DNA of 64,000 nucleotides from Torreya grandis (taxonomy: Eukaryota > Streptophyta > Pinopsida > Cupressales > Taxaceae). The notes below the pieces were generated by a model. That model made no database searches, was not told where the DNA came from, and saw only the letters and a program-made list of their open reading frames with translations. Where the stretch lies: positions 496,001 through 560,000 of the forward strand of contig JARHVA010000316.1 of the NCBI GenBank assembly GCA_037957365.1. The letters are read 5' to 3'. Within the stretch, counting starts at the first letter, position 1; every line of letters starts with the position of its first letter. Below, piece after piece: positions 35,900 through 48,727 of this stretch. The position numbers were made by a program, and so were the translations under genes.

Positions 35900-37055
35900 T
35901 TATTTTGTTTAGAATTTTATTGTCTAAGCTTGTCAATTTATTTTAAAGCACAGATGAGTTCACATTCAAGATTTACTTCTCCTTATTCTTCTTCATCTTC
36001 ATCTAAGTCCTCTTCATCTTGGCATAAATAAGTTGATTCAAATGTCATGAATAGAACTTCATTTTGTTTGGCTATAAAATCACTATCATGCTCATCACTT
36101 GAGTTACTGTTGTCATCCACCAAGTCACTATCTTCTTTTGAATACAACCCCTTTCTATTCTTAATGAATATTTTCTTCTTCTTGGGATAAGAGGATTTCT
36201 CTTTTTGATTTTTCTTAGCTGAATCAGAGTCATCCTTTTTTCTATGTGGACATTTAGCAGAAAAGTGACCTATCTTCTCATAATTAAATCATTTAAAGGG
36301 TAACTTACCTTTGTAATTACCTAATCCCTTCTTTAATTTTATGATGAAATTAGCCTCAACATAATCATCCTATTTAGATTATAAATGATGAGCTTCTTCT
36401 TCTTCCTACTTAGAAACCTTGAAAATTGCCTCTCTCTTGGATGACTCTACATCTCCTGACCTCATCTCATATGTAGTGAAGGTTCCATGTAGCTCATCTA
36501 CTATGAGCTTGTTTAGATCTCTTACTTATTTAATGGTAGAGATTTTATAATCATATTTTGATGTCAGATATCTTAAAACCTTTTTGATAATGACTGATTC
36601 TTCCATTGTCTCTCCAAGTCCTCTTATTGCATTTACAATCTCATCTACCCTGAGGAGGTATTCTGAAATCTTCTCATCCTCATTCATCTTAAGGCTCTCA
36701 AACTATACCTTATAAGTTTGGAGTTTGAATTTTTGAATCTATCATCTCCTTCATATATGCTTTTCAATTTGACCCATATGCCCTTTGCACTTTGACAATG
36801 CATGACTTTGACAAACTCATTGTTTGAAAATCCACAAAGAATAACATTTTTTGCTTTGGTATTTTTTTCACATGCCTTCTTAGCTACCTAATTATTAGGT
36901 GAAACAACAAAACATGTTTATCTATTCTCAATAGACATATAGACATCAAACCCTAAGGAGGTCAAATATTCTTCCATCTTTATGCTCCAAAAGGCATAGT
37001 TAGACCCATCGAACAAAGGTGCTTTATTTGATGAATTTCCTTCATGACTGGCCAT
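35900..37055 (-). pseudogene. copia gag
   Basis: The likely start is ATG at 37055 on minus. The N-terminus contains NKAPLFDGSNYAFWSIKMEE, typical of copia gag (F-G-x-N-Y-x-x-W). The zinc knuckle near 36255-36300 reads FNYEKIGHFSAKC, so the first two Cys are lost. It is followed by a basic KKKK stretch and an acidic Asp/Glu-rich tail near 36000-36120. Several stops and frameshifts are present. The coding to about 35100 is poorly preserved. Confidence 0.8.
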
Positions 37056-37110
37056 TTTGTGTTCAAAATCTAAGATCTACCTGAGCTAATTAAGCTTCTC
37101 TCTAGGAACC

Positions 37111-37126
37111 CTTGGATCTGATACCA
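37111..37126 (-). promoter_or_regulatory. initiator-Met type primer binding site of the copia element
   Basis: On minus TGGTATCAGATCCAAG starts two bases inside the LTR. The first ten bases match the usual plant copia site TGGTATCAGA. Confidence 0.8.
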
Positions 37127-37128
37127 AT

Positions 37129-39636
37129 TATTTAACACACCTATCTACTAAGAGGGGGGTGAATCAATAGATCTCAAAAACTAGTTCTTTATAACTTTTA
37201 AGATGAATCTTAAACATATGCAAGCAAATAGAAAAAATGAAAGATATCACATGAAAAAAATAAAATATCATAACACCAAATTTATACATGAAAACCCAAA
37301 GGGATAAAGCCATGGTGAGAATGTTTTTATAATCTACTGTTATAATCTAGCCTCATAAAATTTATCTCATTGACAGAACCTCACTGGTTACATTCTAGGA
37401 CACCAATCCTAAAGAGACACCCATCCCCTATTCTAAGAACCAACTCAGCCTTACTGATGGCACCAAATAAATATTTGTGTGGATATACAACTCCATCAAA
37501 TAAAATAGATTCATAAAATAATTTGGGTATGTTCCTTGTTATAAGTTTGATCTACAACTGTTCATGTTTTTCACAACACTTATGTGTACATTACTCTTAT
37601 CTACCTAATTCTTTTGTGTCTAGATTATTTTATTTGAAATTTTGCATAACTCCCTTTCTAAACCCTTCTTCTTTGTCTGAATATACCTAATTAACACTCT
37701 ACATGACTCCTTTTCTATATCTTATTTTTTCTATTTGACACACTATATAGCTCTCATATTCGACCATGTCATCAATCATTTTTTGAAAGGGCTCTCTCTC
37801 ATTTTCATTAATTAACTCTTCTCATTCCATGAAAATGATTTTTTTTCTTTTTTTCTTAGATCCTGTTTGAATTCTACCTGTGTCTCTTCATACCAGATCT
37901 TTAACTAGCTATTTTCATTTAAAACTTTAAATGATGGCCTTTGACCTTGTTTTTTCATGCCATACTTGAGCTCTCTTTCACCATCAGATCTTCAAATTAT
38001 TTCTAACTTTACCTTTGGTCATCTTTAAGATGCTTCCATCGATCTCAAGATTCTAACTCATGTGAGTCATTGGATCTCCAAAGATGCATATCTTTACTTA
38101 AGACATTAATTAAATAATGGGCACCTTACATCATCTCACTACCTCCTGTGTCTTTGGATCACTTTCTCTCCATTGATGTGCTCAAATATGCTCAATCCTT
38201 AATTGAAAATATGTCAATAAACATTAATCACCTTGTTCCAATGTGCTCTTTATACTCTATTGGATCTTACTCATCCAGATTTCTACGTGTTGTTTGATTT
38301 CTAAAGATGCACGATCTTTACATTGAATTGATCATTAAACTTTGGAGTGTTGACCTTATCTTTCTTCTCTTGGTAACACTAGAATTATTTCACTTTGTTT
38401 TATTTCCTTAGAAATGCTCATATTTAATGGACCATTGTATCACTTAAATAGTGATCACTTTACTCCATTTGGGTCCTTATACTTCATCAAATCTTTCCTA
38501 TCTAGGTTCCCACATAGCATCTGATCTTATCAGATGCATGAACTTTAACTAAGACAATCTATTAACCTTTGACATGTTTGACTTCATCTTTCTTACTATG
38601 GCATTCATGAGGGCCTTTGCACTGTTAGATCTTACAAGACTTCCTCGATCTTTAAATTCATCACTATGTCATTAACCTTTGAGTACCTTTATGCCTTGGA
38701 TCTATTTGCTCTATTATATCTTATTTATCTTGGAACTTTTGCATCATCATATCATCAAAGATGCATTATCTTTACCTTAATTCTATCAATTCATATTACC
38801 CATTAGATCTACTTTGCTCGATCACTTGTGCATCATCAGTTTTTTAACAAACTTGTGAGCCTTTAACATTTGTCAACTATGCATTCACTCAAAGGATCCT
38901 TTGACATTTTGACCTACCTCACTCTATTAGATAAAATTACATGATCAAGCATGAATGTGACACTTGTCACTTGAACATTCACTTAAAGGGTCCCTTTGAT
39001 AATATATCTTCAATGTGTTCTATTGGATCATTATAGGTGATGCGCCATAGACTATCAATCTTCCAACAAGCTTAAACATTTTCTTAAGTCATAGACTTAA
39101 TAAAGTATAAAGACCTTCATTGTTCCTTAGTTATTAATAGCTTTGTTAAGGGTTCAGTTTCACAATGATGAAAGAGACTTAAGTCATAACTTAAGTAACT
39201 GGATCCTAGCTTTAGCAAGTCAATTGCAAGATAGAATGTGCCTTTCAAATATTTCAAATTTTGACTAATATATTTAAACCCTTAAACCCTTAGGGTTTAT
39301 CTAAGATAGTCCTATGTTTGAGACCAAACACTTTATCTTTCTAGCTCCTTGCTCCATGTCCAAACTCTAGGCTTAGATATTCTTGAAGCTCTCAAAAAAT
39401 CCACAATGAATCTGATATTTATTTCTCATGAAATTGTCTGTGGTTCATTTTCAAGAGTTTCCATAGCCTTCTTGTGTTTATCTCTATACATTTGTCATTA
39501 AAAATTGCACATGTAATTTCATGAGAACTATACAACTGGTCTATTCAACTCAACACCTTTGTCATTAATGTTTGATAGTATATTCTTCATTTGACATCAA
39601 TGATAATATTATAGACATCAATCACTATGTCCAAAA
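37129..39636 (-). repeat. right (5') LTR of the copia element
   Basis: It is about 2508 bp and pairs with the split left LTR. The terminal dinucleotide on the + left is TA instead of TG. The right end runs into an A-run at 39633-39641, which blurs the last bases. Confidence 0.85.
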
Positions 39637-42600
39637 AAAAAGTTAGAACACTATAGATCACATAATCCACATTTACCACTTGTGTCAATGTCAAAAGAGA
39701 TCTCTAATGCGTACAAGTCCTACTCAACACAAAAATCTAGGTACACTACAATGCACATGCTATACAAGTCCATGTTTAAATAAATCAAATGCCAATAACA
39801 AAATATGTCATTCTCACTCAAATAAGTGCATGGTACTTTGTCAATTGCAAATGCATATTCTACCCCATTCAAACCTATTTATGTAAATTACAATCTCATA
39901 GTATACCACTTTCATCCCACGTAAGAATTCATAATTCACTGTAATAATTTAAAGAAATAATTCCCATACTTCTATTTGCACTAAATCCTATGCAATATAA
40001 AAATTAAAAACAATAATAACCTATAATGCATTGTAAAAGAGAAAGTGTTGGATGAATTAGTGCCTACACTAAGGACAAAAACATATGCATAGTATCTACA
40101 GACCAAAAAAAGTGTAATCTATCTACTTTTAGAACTCACTATTGTTAATTTGGCCTATCAAGTCCATATACCAACCCATATAATTCAAAACTTTTTAGGG
40201 TACCATCAATAGCCTCTTCATGGTGATCAATTGTGCATATTTTAGACTAAAAAGATAAATTTTGGTATTTAAATGATAAAATTTATGTTTAAAAATTCAT
40301 TAAATTATCCAAAATACCTTCAAATATATTCAAATACATGTAATTGCCTTATTTCTAATGTTTTATGCTTTGAAAAGGTCTTTAAATGTAATTTTAAGCC
40401 AAAAAGGGTCATTTTTAGCTCCCACATGCCAGATTTAGCTCTTAAAATCATGTAAAAGGTTTATTTTTGTGTTAATACATGAAAAATATGTGTGGTATAC
40501 TTATCATGGACTAAAATTGGTGGTGAAAGACTCGAGTGTGAATAAAAGGCAAAGAAAAGCCATTTTCATGCATATTTGAAAGGAGAAGTATAAAATTGTA
40601 TAGTCAACCATATAGTTGAGGCCATGAAAATTAGAAATACAACATATCATATGTTCCATTATAAATTAATGGATATAGGAAGCAAAATAAGCTCAAAACT
40701 TGTCTCTTTCCTTCACCTTTCTAGTTTGTACACAAGGAGGTCCCTTCAAGTTTATAGCTGGTACAATTAGGAGAGAGATAATCTAGGTCTACAATTTTTA
40801 CCAGAGAAAGTATACTCAGAGATGTTATTTTTGAATTAATTTTTTCTCAAATTATTTATCTCTCCCTCATGAATCATCCATTTTTATTTCAAGGCATACA
40901 TCTGCAGTCTTGTATCTAGGAAGACAGTCAATTTTTTACAATTTCTCCTCACCAGGGCATCATATCAAGAAAATTTAAGTGTGTGAAGATTATCAGAAAC
41001 ATGATTCACCCTTAAATGGAATCCATAAGGTATTTTTCACTCATATGAGGTCTAAATATATCTTAGGAAGATAAGAGAGTGTAGATCTATAGTTTAGCAT
41101 GCTTTTAAAGGAGAATTGTATAGTCTATGAGAGAAAAAGGATTATAAAAAGTTTTATTGGTTTCATATTTATATTTTTCTCCTTCATGTTCTTATATATT
41201 CATGAAATATTCTCAAAGGTTTCATTAAAACTCATAGCAATAATTCCACCATGGTGCTCTCAAGCATCTCTAAGGAGACCTAGTTTAGTAATGTTTAAGG
41301 AAAATTAGCATATTTTAAGGTTTTTTGAAAACTCATATGTTTCATTTTCACCTCCTTATCCTCCTTAAATGTCCTCAAAATTGATATATGTAATTTAGGT
41401 TAGGCCTATTCTTGCATATGACCCCTAAGTTGGCCTTGACATGCTCATAGTGCTCTTAATCACCTCCATCTTGTTACCTTCATTCTCACTGCCTTATCCC
41501 TACCTTTACACTATTGTAAGGATCAATTTTTACTCTATTGCCATTAAATTTTCATCTCCCATCCATCACCACCCCTTCTAGTCACCTACATCTTAGCAAA
41601 CCATCATTATGAGGAATGAAGAATAGTGAGTGCCATCTTGGTCACTCAAAAAATAATGCAAACCATGGAAGCTTGTTAAAATGAGGTGAAATCTCCACCT
41701 ATATCCAATACACCTATAGTCAAGATTTTTTTCAATAAAATGTTACCTTGAAGGCACTAAAGGCATGTATATTACTATCATATAAATAATATTCAATCCA
41801 TCACATTAAGTGGTAGTAGATTTAAGGACAATGATCATATCATGCTTTATGACCTCCTTTAAGGACATATCCACATAGTCTGTGCACATATAACCAGCTA
41901 CAGTTAATAAAGGACACAATCCTTATGATGTTTTGACATGACATCAAGACACGAGTGAATTTGGGTAATCATTGAAGGATTTTCAATCCTAATATGACTC
42001 CATTCATGTCATACACCTTTAAGAGGTAGTCATATGTTTGCATTAAGTGTTTTAAAGTACATTTACAAGCTTGTTCTTAGGTCATGACCTACAGTAGGTA
42101 AAGTTTTTGACATTCATAAATCCTATCAAGATGAGAAGAGATTAAATCACTTCCAAGTGCATAAATTACATGAGTATGGTTAACCTCAAGAGGAGAGCTA
42201 ACAAATAATATAATAAAATCCTTCAAATAGGGCTTAAGAAGAGAGAATAGAAGCTACAACCACACATAAGAGCATTGTTACAGTCAAGTGGGTGAACCAT
42301 GATTAATGGAGACTTCAAGGGTTTAGAACATTTCAAGGATGTCATTGAGTTTGTTTTGAAATCATTTGACAAGTAAGGCCATATTCACACCTCTTGTCAC
42401 TTATTGTATTATCAAGACTCCTAAAGCATCATTAGTGTAGTCCTTATTTATACAAAGATCTATAGGCAGTAAAAGTGTGGTGGTCTATTTAAGAGAAAAT
42501 GTGTTTTCATAGGAATGGTGAACATGTGAAGAAGATATCAATTTAAAAGGAATTCATATAAGTGAGACCTCAAGTAAATCCAAAATTAGTTTAAGAATCC

Positions 42601-44640
42601 TTTTCATGAAATCACACCTATAATAAGCTCTGTAGGGTTTTATTGAGAAGTATAAACTTGAATCATTTCATAAGTTTAAGAATGGTTGCAACACCTTCAA
42701 ACTCAATGAAGTTGTTACCCAAGTTTTAAGAGTTTTAAAATGATATAAATATTTCTATTTATCCATGAGCTTCAATTTACACTAAACACTTAGTCAAATT
42801 CATCTCACAATGTCCACCTATAGCCCCAAGAACACAAGTTTTCCTCTAAGTTCATTCAAGATGAGGACACAATGGTCTCTAGGGAGGTTTCATGTTAAAG
42901 ATAAGGCTTTGAGATAATGATGATGATATAATATCATTAAGAGGATGACTATGGTTCTCAAAATACATTGTATATAGTCATATTTTAATGTCAAGAACAA
43001 TCTATAGCCATACACAGTGAGGGAACATAGTCATAAGGGTTTCCTTGAATAGAATGGTCTGATAGAAAGTTTCATAAAGTAATGAAGGGTCATAAAAACA
43101 AATCATTGTGAGATGGATATATAACATGAATATATGTGTTCCAAATCAAACTACAGTCATTCACCTTGAGAAAAAGCACCTATAGCCATACTAATTCCAA
43201 GATCCTCTCACATAGTCACATTAACAAAGTGTCATTCAATACCATTCAAGTCAAAGTAACCTATGAGGTGATTTTTGATGAGCCCTATAATTGTCATGAT
43301 TTTAATCCACATTTTCCATATTCACCCGTTTATCTTACCATGTTTTTTAACCATTTCCCATAAGTTTTTATCATAAGACAACCATGTTTTGCAATAGCAT
43401 TATGTTATCATGTATCTTTGAGTAATTAGACTTTTATCTTGAAATTTAAGTATATAATATTTATCTTTTAGTATAGGATGAGTTTCTTTATAATGTGTTT
43501 AAAAGGTGTCTAGATAATAAGTACATTTAAAGGAGCATTTCATGGTGTATCCTACAAAAAAGGAAATTCATCATGAAAAAACATCTTATAGCCACTACAT
43601 GACCAAAGTTGTGAGAAAATAGAATTTTATTCCAAAATAAATTGATTCAAAGAAGCTATAACAACATTTATGGAATGTAGTGGAAAACATTGGTTAAGGT
43701 TAAATAACTTGGATTATCCTGAAGCAACACCGTAAGTTCCATATGAACTGTAGCCTTAGAAGAAAGAATTGATTTCCATTATCCTATAGCTAAATGTTTC
43801 TTAATTTGAAATGTATCTTGTTTCATATAAGACAGTCTCCCATATTGTATATATACATTTAGCAATAGGGTTGATAAAGTAGTAGAGATAAATTAGAGGA
43901 ATAGAGTAGAAGCATATTTTGTAAGATAATTATTGTTGTAATTCTCTTATAGCAATTCTTTGCTACATTTGATTAATATAAGCAACTATTTATGAGTCAA
44001 TTTTATTTTTTTAAGAGGAATGATTGAATCTCAAGTCAGAAGGATGAAGGGCCCCCTTTGGAAGTCTTGCATTGATAATCTGATCCATCAATTAGCTAAG
44101 CATGTTACTTATTTTATTTATGTGTTAGTATTTAATTTCTAGTTGTGTGATTTTTAGCTTTGTATGTGATTATTTTAAGGAAGATTCCAAACATAAATTA
44201 GTGTAATCATTTTATTCATGATTTTGTATGAGTGTTCAATTCATCATTTCATTCCTTGTATAATTTTCAACATCCTAGATTACAATCAGCAGAATGTCAA
44301 ATTAGAGGATTAAGTATGAACATATAGTGACATCATCCTATCAAGTTTATGTCCTCAGGTTAAAATTTAAATGAAGTTAAAGGTATAGGTATTTGTTAAC
44401 TCTCCTTGTTCATTAAATATCAAGAGAAGTATATTAGATTGTGAATAAATTTCTAGTCATTTTTGACATCATTATAGAGGAATGGTGTTACACACTAGAA
44501 ATATTCAATATCAATAATAGATGTTTTTGGATGTTTATTGATTTCCTAGTTTTCAAACCTTATAGTTTTATATATTAAATATTTCATATTTTTTATAGTT
44601 TAAATTTCTTTGCTACAAATTATAATAGTGGGCATTTTCA
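39637..44640. other. AT-rich stretch without recognised coding
   Basis: I found no known domain. A frame at 43136-43363 and others are short and unsupported. A TATA-like TATTGTATATATACA near 43847 and the segment up to 44640 could be the 5' LTR of the following Ty3/gypsy remnant. No second copy exists in the window to prove it. Confidence 0.4.
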
Positions 44641-44689
44641 AAAAAAACCCATATTACTAACCCTGTGCAGGCAGGGTGGGCAAAAACTT

Positions 44690-46170
44690 TAAAAAAAAGG
44701 AAAAGTGGTTGACATACATGCAAAGAGAATTGGATCATATAGGAATATTTTTGCTTAGGCCATCAACCATTGATAAAAATACAAAAATACATCTTATATC
44801 AAGCAAATAACATGAGGAAATCCCTAAAGATCACTTAAAATTGTCAATAGAAGAGGTAGAAAAGGAGGAATTATTGGCTAAGTTGATAGCACAAGCTAGA
44901 GATTTTGAAAAAGAAGAGGTTCATACCCCTGAAAAAGATCCCTATGTTCCATATTTAAGGATGCCACATTATCAAATCATACTACATAATTAGGAACTCA
45001 CTTCCTTCCATCCCCAAAATTCCTTACTAAGGAGGCATTCAAGGCTCTTCTTACTCCTAGAATAAATACCAAACCAACAGAATCTTAGAGTTTAGAAATA
45101 CTCTTTACTGAGACACAAGATAAATCTTTTGAAACCTCTACACCATATCCATTGTATAGGAATCCATATATTCTTAAAAAAAAGATAAAATCTCCATATT
45201 ATACACCCTAGGAACTACAAGAATTAATAATAATTTCAAGGAGTGGGTGGCAAGAGCTTCTGGTCTACCAATAAAAAGAGTATTCATGGATGATCATCAG
45301 GAAGAAATCACTATTAAGGAGTTTGCTACCTTTAAATTCACCATCCTTACCCCTAAATACAATGCATCCATGAATAATATTCCTCACTCTATCCTCCCTA
45401 CTTTTAGGGGAAAAGCATCTAAGTATCTAGACACATTTCTTTTTGAGTTTACATCTTATGTTGTAGTTATGATTATAATCAAGACACTCAAAAACTCAAG
45501 TTGTTTCCAACAACACTCAAAGATGTAGCACTTAGATGGTTTATGGGACTTGGAAAGGGTGTCATTTATACTTGAGAAGAAATGAAGGAGAATTTTGTGT
45601 CCAAATACAAAGACAATTGTAGAGGCATAAACTAAAGGAGAGATGACATATTTAGAATGTCACAAGCTAATGATGAGTTATTAGAGGAATATATGGAAAT
45701 AATTATCTTCAGTCTACAAAATTCCAAACAAACTACAGTGGAGAAAGAATCTATCAAGATGATATTCCTGAAAGGAATTAGAGATAATTGTCTAGAGGCA
45801 CTAGACTTAATGTTTGGTAGAGATGTTTCTACACTATCCTTTAACAAACTAATAATTATATGTACAAACTACTCCAGATCAACCATGAATAAGAGTAGGG
45901 GGGAAAACCTTCCTACAATGCTTGCATCTAGACTATCTAAAGGTGAAGTTATCAACATAATATAGGATATGAAGTAGGACATTATCATCCACCTATCCAC
46001 TCAGCTTGATAAATTACATACATGGAAGAAGCAGGAAGAAACTAAAAAAGCCTTAACCACTTATTGCCTTAAATGCAAAAAAAAAGGTAGAATACACATG
46101 CCATTCTATGAAAGATTGGCTAGCCAACATAATTAATGAGAACCCTAAAATGGTGGAGATACATGCTATA
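44690..46170 (+). pseudogene. gag of an Athila-related Ty3/gypsy remnant
   Basis: Broken frames give the gag core: LPTFRGKASKYLDTFLFEF (45408-45465), then after a frameshift LKLFPTTLKDVALRWFMGLG at about 45500-45560, and SQANDELLEEYMEIIIFSLQ with IFLKGIRDNCLEALDLMFGR at 45657-45830. A zinc-knuckle remnant CLKCKKKG lies near 46065-46088 and is then frameshifted. The upstream part from 44690 is acidic and Lys-rich and may be the gag N-terminus. No intact protease motif is seen downstream. Confidence 0.75.
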
Positions 46171-47269
46171 TAATGATATGAGGATCAAGTAATTTATGTG
46201 GCTCAAAGGAGACCATGGAAACAAAGGTCATCAATTCCAGGAATGTCATCAAACTCTATATTTACAAATTCTCAATTCTCAAATAATCCTGAATATAGTT
46301 CTTGGATAAATGCACCCAATCAAAATTGGCCCCAAAAAAATTAGAAGCTATCCCAAAATCAGTTATGGATACAACAAAATGGGTAACAACCTCAATTGGG
46401 CAATTCAAAGACCAACAATGGATCTTCCCCTCTAACCCCTGAAAACATATATGGAGAGGTAATCAAGGATTTCCTTAACAAATCTAGCAACCATAATTGA
46501 TCTGGGTGTATCCATCAATAGGATTACCATGGAGACCATGTAATAACTAAAAGTTACAACTCTCCATATAACACACACCTTCTTATAGATTACTGATAGG
46601 TTAATTATTAAGCGTAAAGTGATTATTGAATAACTAGTCATCACTTTGGATTCCTAGAAATATCCAACAAACTTTATTGTCCTACATCCAAAAAATAACT
46701 TGGGAGGTTATCGTCACATCCTTGGTTGTCCATGATTGGCCACAGATAATGCTTTCATTAGATATAGGTTGGGAAAAAGGTTAACATCTAATGGAAATAA
46801 CACCAAAAAATTAGTTCTTTATCCACCTTCCAAGCCTTTCTAGACTAATAGACCAACTCCTTAGATTGATGACTTTTAGGAATATGTCTCCTTGTAAACT
46901 TTGTGTATAATTAACCAAAGTCCAGATTTTCAAGCACAAGAAGAAGACATTATCCTTTTTGGTATCCTAAAAAACACTTATCAGTAGGATCTTGTAGCCA
47001 CAAACATGTTGGAATGTAGACCATGCCCACTTTATAATCCTTTTATTAAAAATGACCTTGATAAAACTGCAAGGGACATTTAGAAATTCCATTAGTTGCT
47101 TCCCCATCAATGTAGATATGCTTATTTAATTTCCAATGAGGAAACCATGCTTTTTGTAATTAATTAAGAGGAAATTATGCTAAATAAACCTCTCAACATT
47201 AGCACCTCTTTGACATCCCAACAAGAAAGCCAATTAATTAAAATGATGAGAAATTACACAACAACATTT

Positions 47270-48240
47270 GCCTAGGGCTACCATGAGATGAGAGGAATAC
47301 CCCTAGATTTATGCACACACAACATCTACATTAAATAAGAATGCAAGCCTATTCACCAACCCCAAAGATGAAAAAATCTTGCAATCAAAGACATTGTCAA
47401 AACTGAGTTGCAAAATCTCTTGGATGTAGGATTTGTTTGCCCTATTTTAGATAGCTAGTGGGTCTCTCCCTTGGCTATTGTACCTATGAAAGGGGGAAAA
47501 TGGTGTATTTGTGTTGACTACCAAGAGATGAATACTTCTACCAGGAAGGACCACTTTTCCCTACCATTTATTGATCAAATACTGGATACATTAGCAGGAA
47601 AAAAATATTTTTCCTTCTTAGATGGCTATAGTGGTTATAATTAGATATAAATAGTTCTACAAGACCAAAACAAATTAATTTTACTTGCCTTTGGGGAACC
47701 TATGCCTATGTCATCTTACCATTTGGTGTTTACAATACCCCAACCACTTTTCAAAGGGTTTTTTTGAGCATATTTTCTAATCTTTCCCATGACTATGTTG
47801 AAATCTACATGGATGATTTCACCATCTATGGCCAGACATTTGAAGAAGCTCTTACCAAGCTAGAGGAAGTTATTCAACACTTCCAAGACTACCAATTATC
47901 TTTAAGAAATGAAAAGTGTTATATGTTTATGACTAAAGGGATTGTGTTAGGACATCACATTTCCCTTATTGAAATTCAAGATGATCCAATAAAGATAAGT
48001 ATCATTAAAGATATACCCACACTGAAGAAATAGAAAGATGTTAGAAGCTTTTTAAGACATGCTAGTTATTATAGATTATTCATCAAGGACTTTAGTAAAA
48101 TTGTTACCCCATTGTATGCATTGATTATTAAGGATGTTCAATTTACCTAAACTAATGATTTTTAAACTACATTTCAACAACTTAAGGACCTTCTCATAAA
48201 AACTCCTATTTTGAGGGAGCCTAATTGGAAAAGGTCTTTT
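47270..48240 (+). pseudogene. Athila-related reverse transcriptase, truncated
   Basis: The frame reads LQNLLDVGFVCPILDS, WVSPLAIVPMKGGKWCICVD and HFSLPFIDQILDTLAGKKYF, with FSFLDGYSGYN up to about 47645. After frameshifts it continues with VEIYMDDFTIYGQTFEEALT at 47797-47856, which keeps the catalytic MDD, and GIVLGHHISLIEIQDDPIKI. It goes on to a connection block DVRSFLRHASYYRLFIKDFS and ends near ILREPNWKRSF (48240). RNase H and integrase do not follow. The sequence instead changes to the presumed DNA transposon. Confidence 0.8.
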
Positions 48241-48308
48241 CAAAGTAGATGCAAAAAGTTGGGGGACAACAAACATGATAGTCTCCCAAATTTGCTTGTT
48301 TTTGAAAA

Positions 48309-48450
48309 AAAGGGTGTATGCCCTTTATTTTGAATTTTCAAGGCTTAGGCTATTTCCTAAGCCTTAAGGGCATACATCCTTTGTAAAGGGCATACACCCT
48401 TTGTAAAGGGTGTACACCCTTTATAAATGAATTAGGGCATACACCCTTTT
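48309..48450. repeat. left cluster of GGGCATACACCC words
   Basis: Five or six near-palindromic copies of AAAGGGTGTATGCCCTTT / AAGGGCATACACCCTTT follow each other. A hairpin AAGGCTTAGG...CCTAAGCCTT lies at about 48340-48367. The 37 bases from 48366 recur inverted at 63348-63384. Confidence 0.85.
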
Positions 48451-48727
48451 CATTTTATGATTTCTCATGGGCTATAAAGAAGAAACTGTAGATAAGAGAG
48501 GAAGGGAAATTTATTTGTTAAAATTTTAGATTAATACACATGGTTTGGAACATTATTTTGCCATCAGGATTCAGCATCGCATTACTTCATATTAGGTATG
48601 TTATTTTTGCATTTTTTAAATTTATATGTAACTTATTGAAGTAGGGTTTTGAATTTAAATTTGCATTCAATTTTTTAAATTGGATTAAAAAACCTATTTT
48701 TTTAAAAAATTTAGATACATAAATTTG

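Larger units (their letters stand above)
20080..39636 (-). mobile_element. Ty1/copia retrotransposon, interrupted by a 9-kb element
   Basis: The minus-strand order gag, protease, integrase, RT, RNase H is the copia order. The right (5') LTR spans 37129-39636. The left (3') LTR is split into 20080-21781 and 30758-31578. Without the insert the two LTRs are close to 2.5 kb each. An initiator-Met type primer site lies at 37111-37126 and a polypurine tract at 31579-31590. The terminal TG is decayed to TA at the left of both LTRs. The target duplication is unclear (AAACA versus AAAAA). The LTRs differ at roughly one base in eight in the first 200 bases by eye. Confidence 0.9.

Noticed and set aside
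39637..44640. Possible host gene in the 5-kb unassigned stretch
   Set aside because: Frames are short and unsupported by motifs or splice-consistent extension; no host gene can be claimed.
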